A stretch of 64,000 nt of DNA. Origin: Pseudomonadota bacterium (GTDB lineage Bacteria; Pseudomonadota; Gammaproteobacteria; Acidiferrobacterales; Acidiferrobacteraceae). Below the pieces are notes generated by a model. The model did not search any database and was not told where the DNA came from. It was given only the letters and a program-made list of their open reading frames with translations. Shown here piece after piece: positions 18,217 to 28,009 of the stretch. Position 1 is the first letter of the stretch, and every line of letters starts with the position of its first letter. The stretch spans positions 44,805 to 108,804 of the forward strand of contig JAKARI010000003.1 in assembly GCA_021819245.1 (NCBI GenBank), given 5' to 3'. The translations under genes and the position numbers were made by a program.

Positions 18217-18960
18217 ATGCAGGTGTCGCATGAGCCCGTGGCCTTGGTGACCGGTGGCGGGCGCCGCCTGGGCGCGGCCATCGCCCGCCAATTGCACGCC
18301 CGGGGGCTGTCGGTGGTCGTTCACTACCGGTCGTCTGCGGATGAGGCGCGGCTCCTCAAGGCCGAGCTTGAGTCCATACGGCCCGGCACGGTGGCCGTGG
18401 TGTCTGCCGACATCCTGGCGGCGGATGCCCCGGATAGGCTCATCGATACCGCGCTTACGCACTTCGGGCGGCTCGACGTGCTCGTGAACAATGCCTCGAC
18501 GTTCTATGAGACACCGCTTGATACCGCAAGCGTCGCGCAATGGGACGATCTCATCGGCACCAATCTGCGTGCGCCATTTTTCCTGTGCCAGCGCGCCGCG
18601 CCCCATCTGGCCGCGCGCGCGGGTGCCATCGTCAACATGATCGACATCCATGCCCACCGGCCGCTCAAGGATTTCCCGATCTATAGTGTCGCCAAGGCGG
18701 GTCTCGCCATGCTCACACAGTCCCTGGCGCGGGAATTGGCGCCGCGTGTGCGGGTCAACGGTGTGGCCCCAGGCGCCATCCTGTGGCCCGAGAGCGGCGC
18801 CGAGGAGGCCTACCGCGCGCGGGTACTGGCGGACATCCCGCTGCACCGTACCGGCTCGCCCGAAGACATCGCGCGCGCCGTGACATTCTTTTTGCTCGAT
18901 GCCCCTTACATCACGGGCCAGATCCTGGCGGTCGACGGGGGTCGTTCGACCATGCTCTGA
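18217..18960 (+). CDS. Pteridine reductase (SDR family, FolM/PTR1-like)
   Basis: A 247-residue SDR. The cofactor loop TGGGRRLG (TGxxxRxG) is the version specific to pteridine reductases, rather than the usual TGxxxGxG. LVNNASTFYET and the catalytic YSVAK (IYSVAKAGLAML) follow, and it ends with GQILAVDGG. It reduces dihydropteridines with NADPH. ATG 18217 is chosen because a strong AAGAGGAGGGG site precedes it; the frame is open upstream to 18181. The neighbouring folB gene supports a folate/pterin role. Confidence 0.87.
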   Translation: MQVSHEPVALVTGGGRRLGAAIARQLHARGLSVVVHYRSSADEARLLKAELESIRPGTVAVVSADILAADAPDRLIDTALTHFGRLDVLVNNASTFYETPLDTASVAQWDDLIGTNLRAPFFLCQRAAPHLAARAGAIVNMIDIHAHRPLKDFPIYSVAKAGLAMLTQSLARELAPRVRVNGVAPGAILWPESGAEEAYRARVLADIPLHRTGSPEDIARAVTFFLLDAPYITGQILAVDGGRSTML

Positions 18961-19106
18961 CGGCCCCTTGAGACCACAGACGGTCTTTGGCGCACTCGTC
19001 CCGCGGGCTCGATTGGTCCCGGAGGTGTGGTCAATCGTGCAAGGCGCATGCGGCGCGTGGCCTTTGACAGGGACACGCGGGGGCTTGGCCGGAGAAGCGG
19101 CGCCGA

Positions 19107-19493
19107 TCAGGGATGGGTTCGATGTCTTTCTATCACAAGCCCGACCTGGCCCGCGCCGCGGATCGCCCCACGTTTGTCGAGTCGCAGCCGCAACCAGGGG
19201 ACCGGGAATTCGTGCAGAATGAGGTCTGCGACCCGTTCGGCCAAGGTCTCGACAAGATGAAACTCGGAGCCCTCCACGAAGGCGATGACGCGCTTGGCGA
19301 CGGCCTTGTAGTCGAGGGTGTCGCGAAGGTCGTCGGTGGCCGCCGCCGTGCGGATGTCGACACCCATATCGAGATCGAATACCACGGTCTGCCGGGTCTG
19401 GCGCTCCCAGTCCCAGATCCCGATGATGCAATCTACACGCAGATCGTGTAAATACAGCACGTCGCCACTGCTTGGGGGAACGCCGTCACGCAT
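19107..19493 (-). CDS. folB: Dihydroneopterin aldolase
   Basis: A small T-fold enzyme of folate synthesis converting 7,8-dihydroneopterin to 6-hydroxymethyl-dihydropterin and glycolaldehyde. Family blocks are DLRVDCIIGIWDWER, TLDYKAVAKRVIAFVE, FHLVETLAERVADLIL and a final VGLVIER. ATG 19493 gives 128 residues; GTG 19460 would give 117, closer to the usual 118-122, so the true start is uncertain. It is divergent from plsY and convergent with the pteridine reductase gene. Confidence 0.88.
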   Translation of the reverse strand: MRDGVPPSSGDVLYLHDLRVDCIIGIWDWERQTRQTVVFDLDMGVDIRTAAATDDLRDTLDYKAVAKRVIAFVEGSEFHLVETLAERVADLILHEFPVPWLRLRLDKRGAIRGAGQVGLVIERHRTHP

Positions 19494-19499
19494 ATCTCG

Positions 19500-20090
19500 A
19501 TATGGGCCTATGTTTTACCGGGGGTTGCCTATCTCCTCGGTTCTCTGTCCACGGCGATTGTGGCAAGCCGCATGCTGGGATTGCCCGACCCGCGCCATGC
19601 GGGCTCCGGAAACCCCGGGGCCACCAACGTCTTGCGTCTCGGCGGCAAGAAGGCCGCCATTATCACCCTAATCGGCGATGTCCTCAAAGGGGCGGTTCCG
19701 GTGGTGCTGGCGCGATCTTTGGGCGTTGCGCCATGGATCGTGGCCGTGACGGCGTCGGCGGCGCTGGTTGGGCACATCTATCCCGTGTACTTTCGTTTTC
19801 GCGGCGGCAAGGGGGTCGCGACCGCCCTGGGGGTGCTCACTGCCATCAACCCCATCGCTGGGGCGGGGCTCCTGGGGATCTGGCTCGTGGTGGCCCTGGT
19901 GTTTCGGTATTCGTCGCTCGCAGCGCTTACGGCCGCGGTCGCCGCCCCGTTTCTGATGGCCGCGACGTTGCATCGGCATGTCGGGCTCTTTTTTGTGATG
20001 ACCGCACTGATGAGCGCGCTCTTATTGTGGCGCCATCGCAGCAATATCCGCAATCTGCTCGCCGGGCGCGAGACCAAGATCGGCCGCTAG
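19500..20090 (+). CDS. plsY: Glycerol-3-phosphate acyltransferase PlsY
   Basis: Integral membrane acyltransferase that moves the acyl group from acyl-phosphate to glycerol-3-phosphate. It shows the three conserved PlsY motifs: [32 protein letters not shown] and [15 protein letters not shown]. The first transmembrane helix ([21 protein letters not shown]) is coded in frame upstream of the first standard start codon, GTG 19560, yet between the stop at 19449 and 19560 there is no ATG, GTG or TTG. Either a rare start (ATA 19500 or ATC 19494) is used, or one base is missing near 19513: an extra T would link ATG 19510 to this frame. It overlaps convergent tsaD by 4 nt. Confidence 0.85.
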   Translation: MWAYVLPGVAYLLGSLSTAIVASRMLGLPDPRHAGSGNPGATNVLRLGGKKAAIITLIGDVLKGAVPVVLARSLGVAPWIVAVTASAALVGHIYPVYFRFRGGKGVATALGVLTAINPIAGAGLLGIWLVVALVFRYSSLAALTAAVAAPFLMAATLHRHVGLFFVMTALMSALLLWRHRSNIRNLLAGRETKIGR

Positions 20091-21097
20091 GGTGGTGAAA
20101 GCTCGGTGAGCGGCCAGCGCGGGCGCACGCCCAGATCGCCCGTGTCGGTTTGCCCGGCGGCAAGCCTAAGACACCCGGCATAGGCGATCATCGCCCCATT
20201 GTCGGTACAAAACGCCGGCCGCGGATAATAGAGCGCGGCCCCGAGCGCGCGGGTCTCGTCTGCGAGCCGCTCGCGCAGCCTCTGATTCGCCCCGACCCCG
20301 CCTGCGATCACGAGCCGCTTGTGGCCGGTCGCGATCAGGGCGCGCCGGCACTTCACGGCCAAGGTGTCGACGATCGCCTCCTGCAGGGCGCGCGCGAGGT
20401 CGCAGCGCCGCTCGTCGTCCAGGGGTTGTTCCCGGGCGGCTAACAAGAGCGCGGTCTTAAGGCCACTAAAGCTAAATTCGAGCCCCGGGCGGTCGGTGAG
20501 CGGCCGGGGCAACCGCAATCCGATATCGCGGCCGCGGGCCGCCGCGGCGCTGATGGCAGGCCCCCCCGGGTAGCCCAATCCCAGGACCTGGGCGCTTTTG
20601 TCGAAGGCCTCGCCGGCGGCATCGTCGCGCGACTCCCCCAAGATCTCGTAGCGGCCCAGCGCCCGGACATCGGCGAGCAGGGTATGCCCCCCCGAGACGA
20701 GCAGGGCGAGAAACGGAAAATCCGGGGCCTTGGCCTCGAGCCGCGGGGCAAGCAAGTGACCCTCGAGGTGATGCACGCCCAGGGCCGGTAGGGCGAGCGC
20801 GAAGGCCAGCGCCCGCGCCAGGGCCGCCCCGACCAGCAGGGCCCCGGCCAGGCCCGGGCCCGCGGTGTAGGCGATGGCATCGAGGTCGGCCGCTGTCACC
20901 CCGGCCTCATGCAGGAGGGTGTCGATGAGCGGCAGGAGCTTTTGAATGTGGTCGCGGGAGGCGAGCTCCGGTACCACCCCGCCATAGAGGGCGTGACTGA
21001 CCTGGCTAAAGAGCGCATGGGCCCGCAATCCGGTATCCCGGTCATAGAGCGCCACACCCGTGTCGTCGCAGGAGGTTTCGATACCGAGCACAAGCAT
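20087..21097 (-). CDS. tsaD: tRNA N6-adenosine threonylcarbamoyltransferase
   Basis: A 336-residue TsaD/Kae1/Qri7 protein that transfers threonylcarbamoyl to A37 of ANN-decoding tRNAs, with TsaB and TsaE as partners. [16 protein letters not shown] is the N-terminal ASKHA phosphate loop, HLEGH (residues 110-114) holds the metal-binding histidines, and LVSGGHT and [14 protein letters not shown] complete the fold. In many gammaproteobacteria tsaD is divergent from rpsU; here a small accessory patch lies between them. Confidence 0.95.
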   Translation of the reverse strand: MLVLGIETSCDDTGVALYDRDTGLRAHALFSQVSHALYGGVVPELASRDHIQKLLPLIDTLLHEAGVTAADLDAIAYTAGPGLAGALLVGAALARALAFALALPALGVHHLEGHLLAPRLEAKAPDFPFLALLVSGGHTLLADVRALGRYEILGESRDDAAGEAFDKSAQVLGLGYPGGPAISAAAARGRDIGLRLPRPLTDRPGLEFSFSGLKTALLLAAREQPLDDERRCDLARALQEAIVDTLAVKCRRALIATGHKRLVIAGGVGANQRLRERLADETRALGAALYYPRPAFCTDNGAMIAYAGCLRLAAGQTDTGDLGVRPRWPLTELSPP

Positions 21098-21364
21098 GGC
21101 GGAAGGGCCCAGGGGTTTTGCAAGCGGTCAAGCTTACCGCCGGCCCGCGTCCATCACAAAGCCTGTCCGAGTAAACCATAATAACCAACCGCGCCATAAA
21201 ACTTAGTGCATAGGATAGCCTATGTGAGCACACACTACCAACGGCCAGACCGCGGTCAGCAGGACTGTCCAGTCCAGGGTCCTTTATGTGGAAAGTGAGC
21301 GCGTCGGACTGCGCTGCGCGAGGTATGCGTGAGCGCTCATGGAGATCGTGTGAGCCCTGCGACC

Positions 21365-21614
21365 ATGACGGGAAGACCGAAACGCCCGCGTGCGCCTGAG
21401 CCGGTCCTTAAAGCCCATTGCGGATAGTGCCATAGGCGAAATCGCCGACCTTCGGACACACGATGGCAAGAATGCGGCCGCTGTTGCGTTGGGGCGTCGA
21501 GGCGGCTTAAAGGGTGGCAATGCAAGGGCGGCAGCCCTCGATTCAGAGCGCAGGACGGAAATCGCCCGAGCCGCTGCCATAAAGCGATGGGGACGAAAGA
21601 CCGATGGCAAATAA
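21365..21614 (+). pseudogene. Frameshifted small basic protein (KRPRxP...GRxGGLKGG family)
   Basis: ATG 21365 begins MTGRPKRPRAPEPVLK, then hits a stop after 20 codons. One frame over, the product continues as PIADSAIGEIADLRT and the block ALGRRGGLKGGNARAAAL ending IKRWGRK. Small proteins starting KRPRDPxxxAK...GE and containing GRxGGLKGGKARA are common and often sit next to Clp-fold serine proteinases; the two halves fit one such protein after a one-base indel near 21405-21415. A shorter product from GTG 21390 remains possible. It overlaps the next gene by 11 nt. Confidence 0.6.
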
Positions 21615-22471
21615 CCTCCCGGTTTTTGACCAGACCATCTTGGCATCGGTAGGCAAAGCAGAAGCCGACATCGAAGGCAGTCTCGACTGCCAACTGATGT
21701 ATTTCTATGGAGAAATCCGATCTGGGAAGCTGACACTTTTTAGAAATTTCGTCGAAAATCGAGTTGGATGTCCACACGCTAACAGCAAGACATTGGCCAT
21801 TTGTTTAACTACCCCTGGCGGCGAGGTTGAGCCAGTGGAAAACATGGTGGACATTGTTCGACATCATTACGACACAATCTATTTCATAGTCCCGAGTGCA
21901 GCGTACTCTGCGGGGACTATTTTTTGTATGTCAGGCGACAAGATATACAGGGATTATTCTTCGTCGCTCGGCCCAATAGATCCGCAGGTCCCAGACAAGG
22001 AAAACAAATATCTTGTTCCGGCGCCAGGCTACCTCGATAAGGTAGCGGAATAATTGGAAAAATCCGCCAACACCAGAATATCCCCGGGCGAATTGGCTAT
22101 TTTTGGTTCGGCAAGACCTGGCAATGCTTAGGTTCTATGAGCAAGCAAAGGATCTTTCGGTTGCCCTGCTAAAAGATTGGTTGACAAAATATAAGTTCAA
22201 AGATTGGGCCACACAGAGAACCAACAACATTGGCGCCCCAGTTACGATGGCAGAAAAAGAGGCTCGGCCCGAAGAGATTGCCACAATGCTTTGTGATAAC
22301 AAGAAATGGCATTCTCATGGCCGTATGATTGGTATGGAAACGCTACGCAGCCAGTTGCGATTGGAAATCATCGATTGTGGGAGCGATCCGGAGCTATCAA
22401 AAAATGTGCGTCTGTACAATGACGTCATGGCGGACCATGTAGGGCGGGCACAGGCGGATTTCCTGCTCTAA
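21604..22471 (+). pseudogene. Broken SDH-family (Clp-fold) serine proteinase
   Basis: The first 149 codons show a Clp-like fold: LTTPGGEVEPVENMV, YFIVPSAAYSAGT with the predicted nucleophile serine, and SSLGPIDPQVP. This matches the serine dehydrogenase proteinase (PF01972) group, which lies in the Clp/SppA clan. A TAA at 22051 interrupts after KVAE. Translation resumes in that frame (EKSANTRISPGELAIF) and then jumps frame near 22100 to RQDLAMLRFYEQAKDLSVALLKDW. So one stop and one frameshift. Base composition is visibly more AT-rich than the flanking core genes, suggesting transfer. Confidence 0.75.
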
Positions 22472-22503
22472 AATAGAGACGTTGCTTAATGGAGGTGGTG
22501 GCA

Positions 22504-22695
22504 ATGAGCTTGGCCGATCGCTTTATTGTCGAGGTCACCGCGGCGCAGGCGAAAGCGGATCCAGACCGCGATAAGAGGAGGCAGCTCGAAGAGGTTGAGC
22601 GAGCCCTGGAGACACTGAAATCGATTGGTGTTTCCCTGGAGCCGAAGTTCGAGATATGTTTAAGCGGGCGCGTCGCGACGGTCGTCAACAAGTAA
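22504..22695 (+). CDS. Small hypothetical protein
   Basis: A 63-residue hydrophilic protein, start chosen at ATG 22504 because a clear GGAGG lies 8 nt upstream (22492-22496). It appears mostly helical with many charged residues (DPDRDKRRQLEEVERALETL) and has no membrane segment. Not recognised. It follows the broken proteinase gene by about 30 bp and may belong to the same imported cassette. Confidence 0.5.
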   Translation: MSLADRFIVEVTAAQAKADPDRDKRRQLEEVERALETLKSIGVSLEPKFEICLSGRVATVVNK

Positions 22696-23332
22696 CCCGG
22701 ATCGTATACTGGACCGATCAAGCAACATGACGTCGGGCTCACCATGCGGGCACGCTTTCGTTGCCCGCACAAAAGAGTCTCGGTCCCCCGGTAGTGAGTT
22801 GTCACTGCGCGCGCGGCCTCTCTTGGCGGGCGGGTTTCCTGGGTGTTAAGCCGCGTGGCGCCTAGCAGTTTGCGCCAACAAGGCGAGTCCGAAAGTAAGC
22901 GCTTACTTGGGTAGTGCTAGGCGGCAAGCCGGCGGGCTCCTGCCCAGGGGCCCTAGCGGACTTGGGAAAGTGGGGTTATAAGCGTTTGTTATGTCAAAGC
23001 ACCCGCGGCGATCACGGGCGCCCAGCCAGCTTGGCTGGTAACCAGATCGCTCATAGGCGAATAGGTTCCCGTTCGCCTAGATTGGGTACGGGTGTTTTGA
23101 TGTCAGCCGCGACGAAGCGTGGAGTGGGTGCTTAAGATAAGTGCCTGATTATAAATGTGACAATAACCCTGCGGGGCCGGATGTGGGCCTTGTTAGGCCA
23201 AGCCGGTTGGCGCCGAGAGACTCGCCCGGACCACACCACCGGGCTTTATATACAAATGTACCGGCACACGTTAGAATCCGCCGTTTACCACGGGCCGCCG
23301 GCTCAACTATTCAAGCGAGGTGTATTGCGTCT
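22696..23332. other. Non-coding stretch rich in inverted repeats upstream of rpsU
   Basis: No coding signal was found. Inverted repeats visible by eye: TGCGGGCA/TGCCCGCA around a 9-nt loop (22745-22769); a 9-bp outer stem CGCCTAGCA/TGCTAGGCG (22859-22867 with 22915-22923) enclosing CGCC-AACAA-GGCG and the perfect 16-bp palindrome AAGTAAGCGCTTACTT (22893-22908); CCAGC-TTG-GCTGG near 23030; and TAGGCGAA/TTCGCCTA (23054-23061, 23072-23079). Together they look like a structured RNA or remains of a mobile-element end. The rpsU leader must also be here. Confidence 0.35.
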
Positions 23333-23548
23333 ATGCCATCGGTGCGCGTCAAGGAGCACGAGCCTTTCGAGGTTGCGCTTCGTCGTTTTCGCAGGTCATG
23401 TGAGAAGGCGGGTGTCTTCGCCGAGGTTCGTCGTCGCGAGTTCTATGAGAAGCCGACGGCGGTTCGCAAGCGCAAGGCCGCGGCCGCGCGCAAGCGCGAA
23501 TTAAAGAAGATCGCCCGTGTCACGCAGCGTACTAGCAAGGCGTTTTAA
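23333..23548 (+). CDS. rpsU: 30S ribosomal protein S21
   Basis: A 71-residue, very basic S21 ([37 protein letters not shown]). It is a late-assembling small-subunit protein near the platform, needed for initiation on natural mRNAs. Full length for gammaproteobacterial S21. It heads the rpsU-yqeY-dnaG-rpoD block, with only 9 bp to the next gene. Confidence 0.96.
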   Translation: MPSVRVKEHEPFEVALRRFRRSCEKAGVFAEVRRREFYEKPTAVRKRKAAAARKRELKKIARVTQRTSKAF

Positions 23549-23557
23549 CTCGCCATC

Positions 23558-24001
23558 ATGGGGCTCAAGGATCGAATCGCCGAGGACATGAAGGCGGCGA
23601 TGCGCGCCAAGGATGCCCCGAGGCTCGATGCCATCCGGATGCTGAGGGCCGCGATTCAGCGGCGCGAGGTCGACGAACGCGTGTCCTTGGACGATGGCGC
23701 AGTGCTGGTGGTCCTGGAGAAGCTCGTGCGCCAGGGCCAGGAGTCGATTGAGCAGTTCCGGGCCGCGGGTCGGACGGATCTCGTGGCCAAGGAAGAGGCG
23801 GCGCTTGCCGTGTGGTCGGCCTATCGGCCCGCCCCCCTGTCGGCCGGAGAGATCGAGGATCTCATCGTGGAGGCCGTGGCGCACACGGGGGCCACGTCGA
23901 TCAAAGACATGGGGCGCGTGGTCGCGCACCTCAAGCCGCGCATGCAGGGCCGGGCCGACATGGCGGCGGTCAGCGCGCGCATCAAGGAGCGGTTGAGTTA
24001 A
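23558..24001 (+). CDS. GatB/YqeY domain protein
   Basis: A 147-residue YqeY-family protein: LKDRIAEDMKAAMRAKDAPRLDAIRMLRAAI at the start and the tail-domain fold shared with the C-terminus of GatB (GRVVAHLKPRMQGRADMAAVSARIKERL). The GatB domain helps tRNA recognition in the amidotransferase; the free-standing protein's role is not established. Its place between rpsU and dnaG is conserved in many proteobacteria. Confidence 0.92.
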   Translation: MGLKDRIAEDMKAAMRAKDAPRLDAIRMLRAAIQRREVDERVSLDDGAVLVVLEKLVRQGQESIEQFRAAGRTDLVAKEEAALAVWSAYRPAPLSAGEIEDLIVEAVAHTGATSIKDMGRVVAHLKPRMQGRADMAAVSARIKERLS

Positions 24002-24044
24002 GAAAGGGCGTCTGTCTTCCAGGTGGGGCGCCTAGGGAGGCCCT

Positions 24045-25784
24045 TTGGCCAGTAAGATACCGTCGTCCTTTATCGATGCCGTGCTGGCGCGCACGGATAT
24101 CGTCGAGCTGGTCGGCGGCCGCGTGCCCTTGCGCAAGGCCGGCCGGGACTATAAGGCCTGCTGCCCGTTTCATGAAGAACGCACCCCATCGTTTACGGTA
24201 AGCCCCGACAAACAGTTTTATCACTGCTTCGGTTGCGGGGCGCATGGGTCAGCGATCGGATTCCTGATGGCCTATGAGCGCCTGGGTTTCGTCGAGGCGG
24301 TGACCGAGCTTGCCCAGCGCGCCGGCCTCGAGATGCCGCAGGACGACCGGCCGGCGGCACCTGCGGGGCCGGATCTGCGGCCGGTACTGGCCGCCGCCGC
24401 CCGGTACTATCAGGATGCCTTGCGCCATCACCCGGTGGCGGAACGCGCGCGCGCCTATCTGAAGGGGCGGGGTATAACAGGGGCGGTGGCCAAGGCCTAC
24501 CAGTTGGGGTACGCCCCGCCAGGCTGGAATGGGCTTCTCGGCGCCTTGGCCAAGGACTTTACGCCGGCTGTGCTGGAGCGCGCCGGATTGGCTATTGCCC
24601 GCGATGGGGCGGCCGGTTTCTATGACCGGTTTCGGGATCGCGTGATGTTTCCGATCAGCGATGCGCGCGGGCGCATCATCGGCTTCGGGGGGCGGGTGCT
24701 TGATCACGGCGAGCCCAAGTACATGAATTCCCCGGAGACCGTACTGTTTCATAAGGGGCGCGAGCTCTACGGCCTGCCGCAGGCGCTGGCGGCGATCGAA
24801 AAGGCCGGGCAGGTCGTGGTCGTCGAGGGTTATATGGATGTCCTGGCGCTGTCCCAGTTCGGGGTGGGACATGCGGTGGCGACCCTGGGCACGGCCACCA
24901 CGCGCGAGCACCTCGACCGGCTGTTTCGTTATGCGCCGGAGGTCGTGTTCTGCTTTGATGGGGACCGGGCCGGGCGCGAAGCGGCGTGGCGTGCCCTGGA
25001 GCAGGCGCTGACGGTGTTGCGGGATGGGCGCCAGGCGAGCTTCCTGTTTCTGCCGGAGGGCGAGGATCCGGATACCCTCATCCGAGCCGAGGGGCTGGAG
25101 GGGTTTCAGGCGCGGCTGCGGACTGCGACCGAATTACCGGAGTTCTTTTTCGACACCCTATGTGCCCGTGCGGACGTCTCACGGATGGATGGGCGGGCGC
25201 GGCTGGTGGAACTCGCCAAGCCCTTGTTGTCGAAGTTGGCACGAGGGGCGCTCTACGAGCTCATGATCGGCAGATTGGCCGAGTTATCGGCATTAAAGGC
25301 CCCGCAGGCGGCGGTTTTGGCGCCGGCCCGTGCCGAGGAAGCAGCCCCCCGGCCCAGCCCCCCCGCCCCGGTGCGTGGTGGCACCCTGGTGCGTCAGGCC
25401 GTGGCCTTGCTTTTGCAGTACCCCGCCCTCATTCAGGAGGTGGGGGATCTCCCGCCCCCTGATCGGCCAGGAGTCGAGGTCTTGATGGCCCTTGTTGCCC
25501 TATTGCGCGAGATGCCGGGGCTTACGGCCGGTGCGATCGTGGAGCGGTTTGCCGATAGCCCGCACCGGGGCATCTTGGCGCGGCTTGCCGTATGGGAGTA
25601 TCCCTCATTGCTGCCCGATCGTGAGGGGGTTATGCGCGATATCATGAGGACGCTGAACGAACAGGCCCGTGCGGCACAGGCCAAGGAGCGTCATAACTAC
25701 CTGATTAATAAGGGTAGTATGACACCAGAAGAGCAGGCCGAGGTGGTGGCCTATCGTCGCAAAGGGGACACTGAGGCGCAGTAG
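24045..25784 (+). CDS. dnaG: DNA primase
   Basis: A 579-residue primase. The N-terminal CHC2 zinc ribbon is [12 protein letters not shown]...HCFGCGAHG (about residues 36-66). The TOPRIM domain holds [12 protein letters not shown] and [12 protein letters not shown], and the C-terminal helical part binds the replicative helicase DnaB. It makes RNA primers for lagging-strand synthesis. TTG at 24045 is the best start because AGGGAGG lies just upstream (24034-24040) and family members start at this position. Placed between yqeY and rpoD as expected. Confidence 0.95.
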   Translation: MASKIPSSFIDAVLARTDIVELVGGRVPLRKAGRDYKACCPFHEERTPSFTVSPDKQFYHCFGCGAHGSAIGFLMAYERLGFVEAVTELAQRAGLEMPQDDRPAAPAGPDLRPVLAAAARYYQDALRHHPVAERARAYLKGRGITGAVAKAYQLGYAPPGWNGLLGALAKDFTPAVLERAGLAIARDGAAGFYDRFRDRVMFPISDARGRIIGFGGRVLDHGEPKYMNSPETVLFHKGRELYGLPQALAAIEKAGQVVVVEGYMDVLALSQFGVGHAVATLGTATTREHLDRLFRYAPEVVFCFDGDRAGREAAWRALEQALTVLRDGRQASFLFLPEGEDPDTLIRAEGLEGFQARLRTATELPEFFFDTLCARADVSRMDGRARLVELAKPLLSKLARGALYELMIGRLAELSALKAPQAAVLAPARAEEAAPRPSPPAPVRGGTLVRQAVALLLQYPALIQEVGDLPPPDRPGVEVLMALVALLREMPGLTAGAIVERFADSPHRGILARLAVWEYPSLLPDREGVMRDIMRTLNEQARAAQAKERHNYLINKGSMTPEEQAEVVAYRRKGDTEAQ

Positions 25785-25809
25785 CGGCGCCTGCGCCGTG
25801 GGCGCGATC

Positions 25810-25818
25810 TGCTATAAT
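25810..25818 (+). promoter_or_regulatory. Extended -10 promoter before rpoD
   Basis: TGCTATAAT is a perfect extended -10 element between dnaG and rpoD, with no good -35. Transcription would begin near 25825 and give a leader of about 50 nt before the rpoD ATG at 25876. A small hairpin, CGGCGC-CT-GCGCCG, lies just upstream of it. In E. coli rpoD also has promoters of its own within this operon. Confidence 0.6.
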
Positions 25819-25875
25819 AGTCAGTTAATTTTAAAGTCCGAATCCCAACCGAAACGGTACGAAGGGCGACCTTAC

Positions 25876-27717
25876 ATGGATCAAGAGACGCAACGCCTGC
25901 AGCTTAAGAAGCTCATTCTTCAGGGTAAGGAACAGGGGTTCCTGACCTATCGGGACATCAATGATCATCTGCCCGAGGATGTGCATGACGCGGATCAAAT
26001 CGAGACCGTCATCAACATGATCAACGATATGGGCATCGAGGTCTATGATCAAGCCCCGGACCCCGACACCCTGCTCATGAAGACTGATTCGGCGACGCCA
26101 CCTGACGATGACGAGGTGGTGGAGGAGGCCGAGCAGGTCCTGGCCTCGGCGGTGGAGGGCGAGTTTGGTCGTACCACGGACCCCGTTCGCATGTATATGC
26201 GCGAGATGGGGACGGTGGAGCTTTTGACGCGCGAAGGCGAGATCGATCTTGCCAAGCGCATCGAAGATGGCATCCGGCAAAGCACCGAGGCGATCGCTGC
26301 CTGCCCGGCGACCATTGCCGAGGTGTTGCGGATGATGGAGCTCGTCGAGCAGGATCAGATGCGCCTTACGGATCTCGTCGTGGATTTCGTCGATCCGCAG
26401 GCCCTGGATGCCCCGCCGCCCGAAATGGACCGGGATATGAGCGCGGTCGATGATGGCGACGAGGAATCGGACGACGGCGACAATGTCGAGGCCGATGACG
26501 ATGGCGGCCCGGACCGCGAGGAGGCTCTTGAGCGCTTCGGTCGTATCCGCAAGCTGCACGCCATGATCATGAAGGCCGCGGAGAAGAAGGGCTTCAAGAG
26601 CCCGGAGGTTGCGAAGGGACAGGAGAAGCTCGCCGAAGAATTCATGGAGATCAAGTTTGTCTCCAAGCAGATCAATCGGCTGGTCGAACATGTGCGCACA
26701 CTGGTCGACGAGGCGCGCGAGCAGGAACGATCCATCATGGAGGTGTGCGTCACCAAGGCGCGCATGCCGCGCAAGACGTTCCTGAAGAGCTTTCCCGGCA
26801 ACGAGACCAATCCGCGCTGGATCAAGAAGATCGGCAAGAGCGGCGAAGGCAGCGCCGAGGTGATAGAGGCCCATATCTCGACTATCAACACCGCTCAGGC
26901 GAAACTTGCCGATATCGAGGTACGCGCCGGGCTGCCGATAGCGGACCTCAAGGAGGTCAACCGGCGCATGTCGATCGGCGAGGCCAAGGCGCGTCGTGCG
27001 AAAAAGGAGATGGTCGAGGCCAACCTGCGTCTCGTGATCTCCATTGCCAAGAAGTACACGAACCGCGGCCTGCAGTTCCTGGACCTGATTCAGGAGGGCA
27101 ACATCGGCCTCATGAAGGCGGTCGACAAGTTCGAGTACCGGCGTGGCTACAAGTTCTCGACGTATGCGACGTGGTGGATACGCCAGGCGATAACACGCTC
27201 CATCGCCGATCAGGCGCGCACGATCCGTATCCCGGTGCATATGATCGAGACCATCAACAAGCTCAATCGCATCTCGCGGCAGATGTTGCAGGAGATGGGC
27301 CGCGAGGCGACCCCTGAGGAGCTGGCGGTCCGCATGGACATGCCCGAGGACAAGATCCGCAAGGTGCTAAAGATCGCCAAGGAGCCGATCTCCATGGAGA
27401 CGCCAATCGGCGACGACGAGGATTCGCACCTGGGCGATTTCGTGGAGGACACGAGCATCATGGCCCCGACCGATGCCGCGACCATGGCTGGCCTCAAGGC
27501 GGCGACCCTTGATATATTGGACACGCTGACGCCGCGCGAGGCCAAGGTCCTGCGCATGCGCTTTGGCATCGGCATGAACACCGACCACACCTTGGAAGAG
27601 GTGGGTAAGCAGTTCGATGTGACGCGCGAGCGCATACGCCAGATCGAGGCGAAGGCCTTGCGCAAGCTGCGTCACCCGAGCCGCTCCGAGCACCTGCGCA
27701 GCTTCTTGGATATGTAA
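25876..27717 (+). CDS. rpoD: RNA polymerase primary sigma factor RpoD (sigma-70)
   Basis: A 613-residue group 1 sigma factor. Region 1.1 (about residues 1-80), region 1.2 with [22 protein letters not shown], an acidic non-conserved insert (about 190-220, rich in D and E), region 2 with [57 protein letters not shown] in pieces, region 3, and region 4 with the helix-turn-helix [30 protein letters not shown] 25876 is chosen as the standard [11 protein letters not shown] start; the frame is open further upstream across the promoter. The window's -10 elements match the TATAAT preference expected of this sigma factor. Confidence 0.96.
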   Translation: MDQETQRLQLKKLILQGKEQGFLTYRDINDHLPEDVHDADQIETVINMINDMGIEVYDQAPDPDTLLMKTDSATPPDDDEVVEEAEQVLASAVEGEFGRTTDPVRMYMREMGTVELLTREGEIDLAKRIEDGIRQSTEAIAACPATIAEVLRMMELVEQDQMRLTDLVVDFVDPQALDAPPPEMDRDMSAVDDGDEESDDGDNVEADDDGGPDREEALERFGRIRKLHAMIMKAAEKKGFKSPEVAKGQEKLAEEFMEIKFVSKQINRLVEHVRTLVDEAREQERSIMEVCVTKARMPRKTFLKSFPGNETNPRWIKKIGKSGEGSAEVIEAHISTINTAQAKLADIEVRAGLPIADLKEVNRRMSIGEAKARRAKKEMVEANLRLVISIAKKYTNRGLQFLDLIQEGNIGLMKAVDKFEYRRGYKFSTYATWWIRQAITRSIADQARTIRIPVHMIETINKLNRISRQMLQEMGREATPEELAVRMDMPEDKIRKVLKIAKEPISMETPIGDDEDSHLGDFVEDTSIMAPTDAATMAGLKAATLDILDTLTPREAKVLRMRFGIGMNTDHTLEEVGKQFDVTRERIRQIEAKALRKLRHPSRSEHLRSFLDM

Positions 27718-27729
27718 GCACCGCTTTGC

Positions 27730-27806
27730 GGGCCTGTAGCTCAGTCGGTTAGAGCAGGGGACTCATAATCCTCTGGTCGAAGGTTCGAGTCCTTCCGGGC
27801 CCACCA
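27730..27806 (+). tRNA. tRNA-Ile2 (CAT anticodon, lysidine type)
   Basis: A 77-nt cloverleaf with genomically encoded CCA. The acceptor stem pairs GGGCCTG with CGGGCCC (one G-U), the D arm is AGCTCAGTCGGTTAGAGCA, and the T loop is GTTCGAGTC. The anticodon loop CTCATAA gives anticodon CAT. The anticodon stem ends GGAC/ATCC and the discriminator is A. A tRNA-Ile2 read by TilS is favoured over elongator Met because of position: E. coli ileX also follows rpoD. An elongator tRNA-Met cannot be excluded. Confidence 0.9.
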
Positions 27807-28009
27807 TTAAGTCATGTCCCTACGCAAACCGGGCCCGCTTGCCGTGTCCTGTTTTGCTGTAAGGATGCCGTCATGTCACTGTTCTGGAAACCGCGCTAAA
27901 GGAACTGAGGGCGCGGTATGGCGGCGTTTACCCCAAACCATAGCCGCCTTGAAACCCTGCCCGAAATAGCAGGGACTTCCGTACGCAAAAATAGCGGGGA
28001 GTACCGCAT

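Noticed and set aside
22696..23140. A CRISPR array suggested by many short repeats upstream of rpsU
   Set aside because: The repeats are different inverted repeats, not one direct repeat with regular spacers.
27730..27806. Reading the CAT anticodon tRNA as elongator tRNA-Met
   Set aside because: Not excluded, but the GAC/ATC flank of the anticodon loop and the position after rpoD (as with E. coli ileX) favour the Ile2 type.
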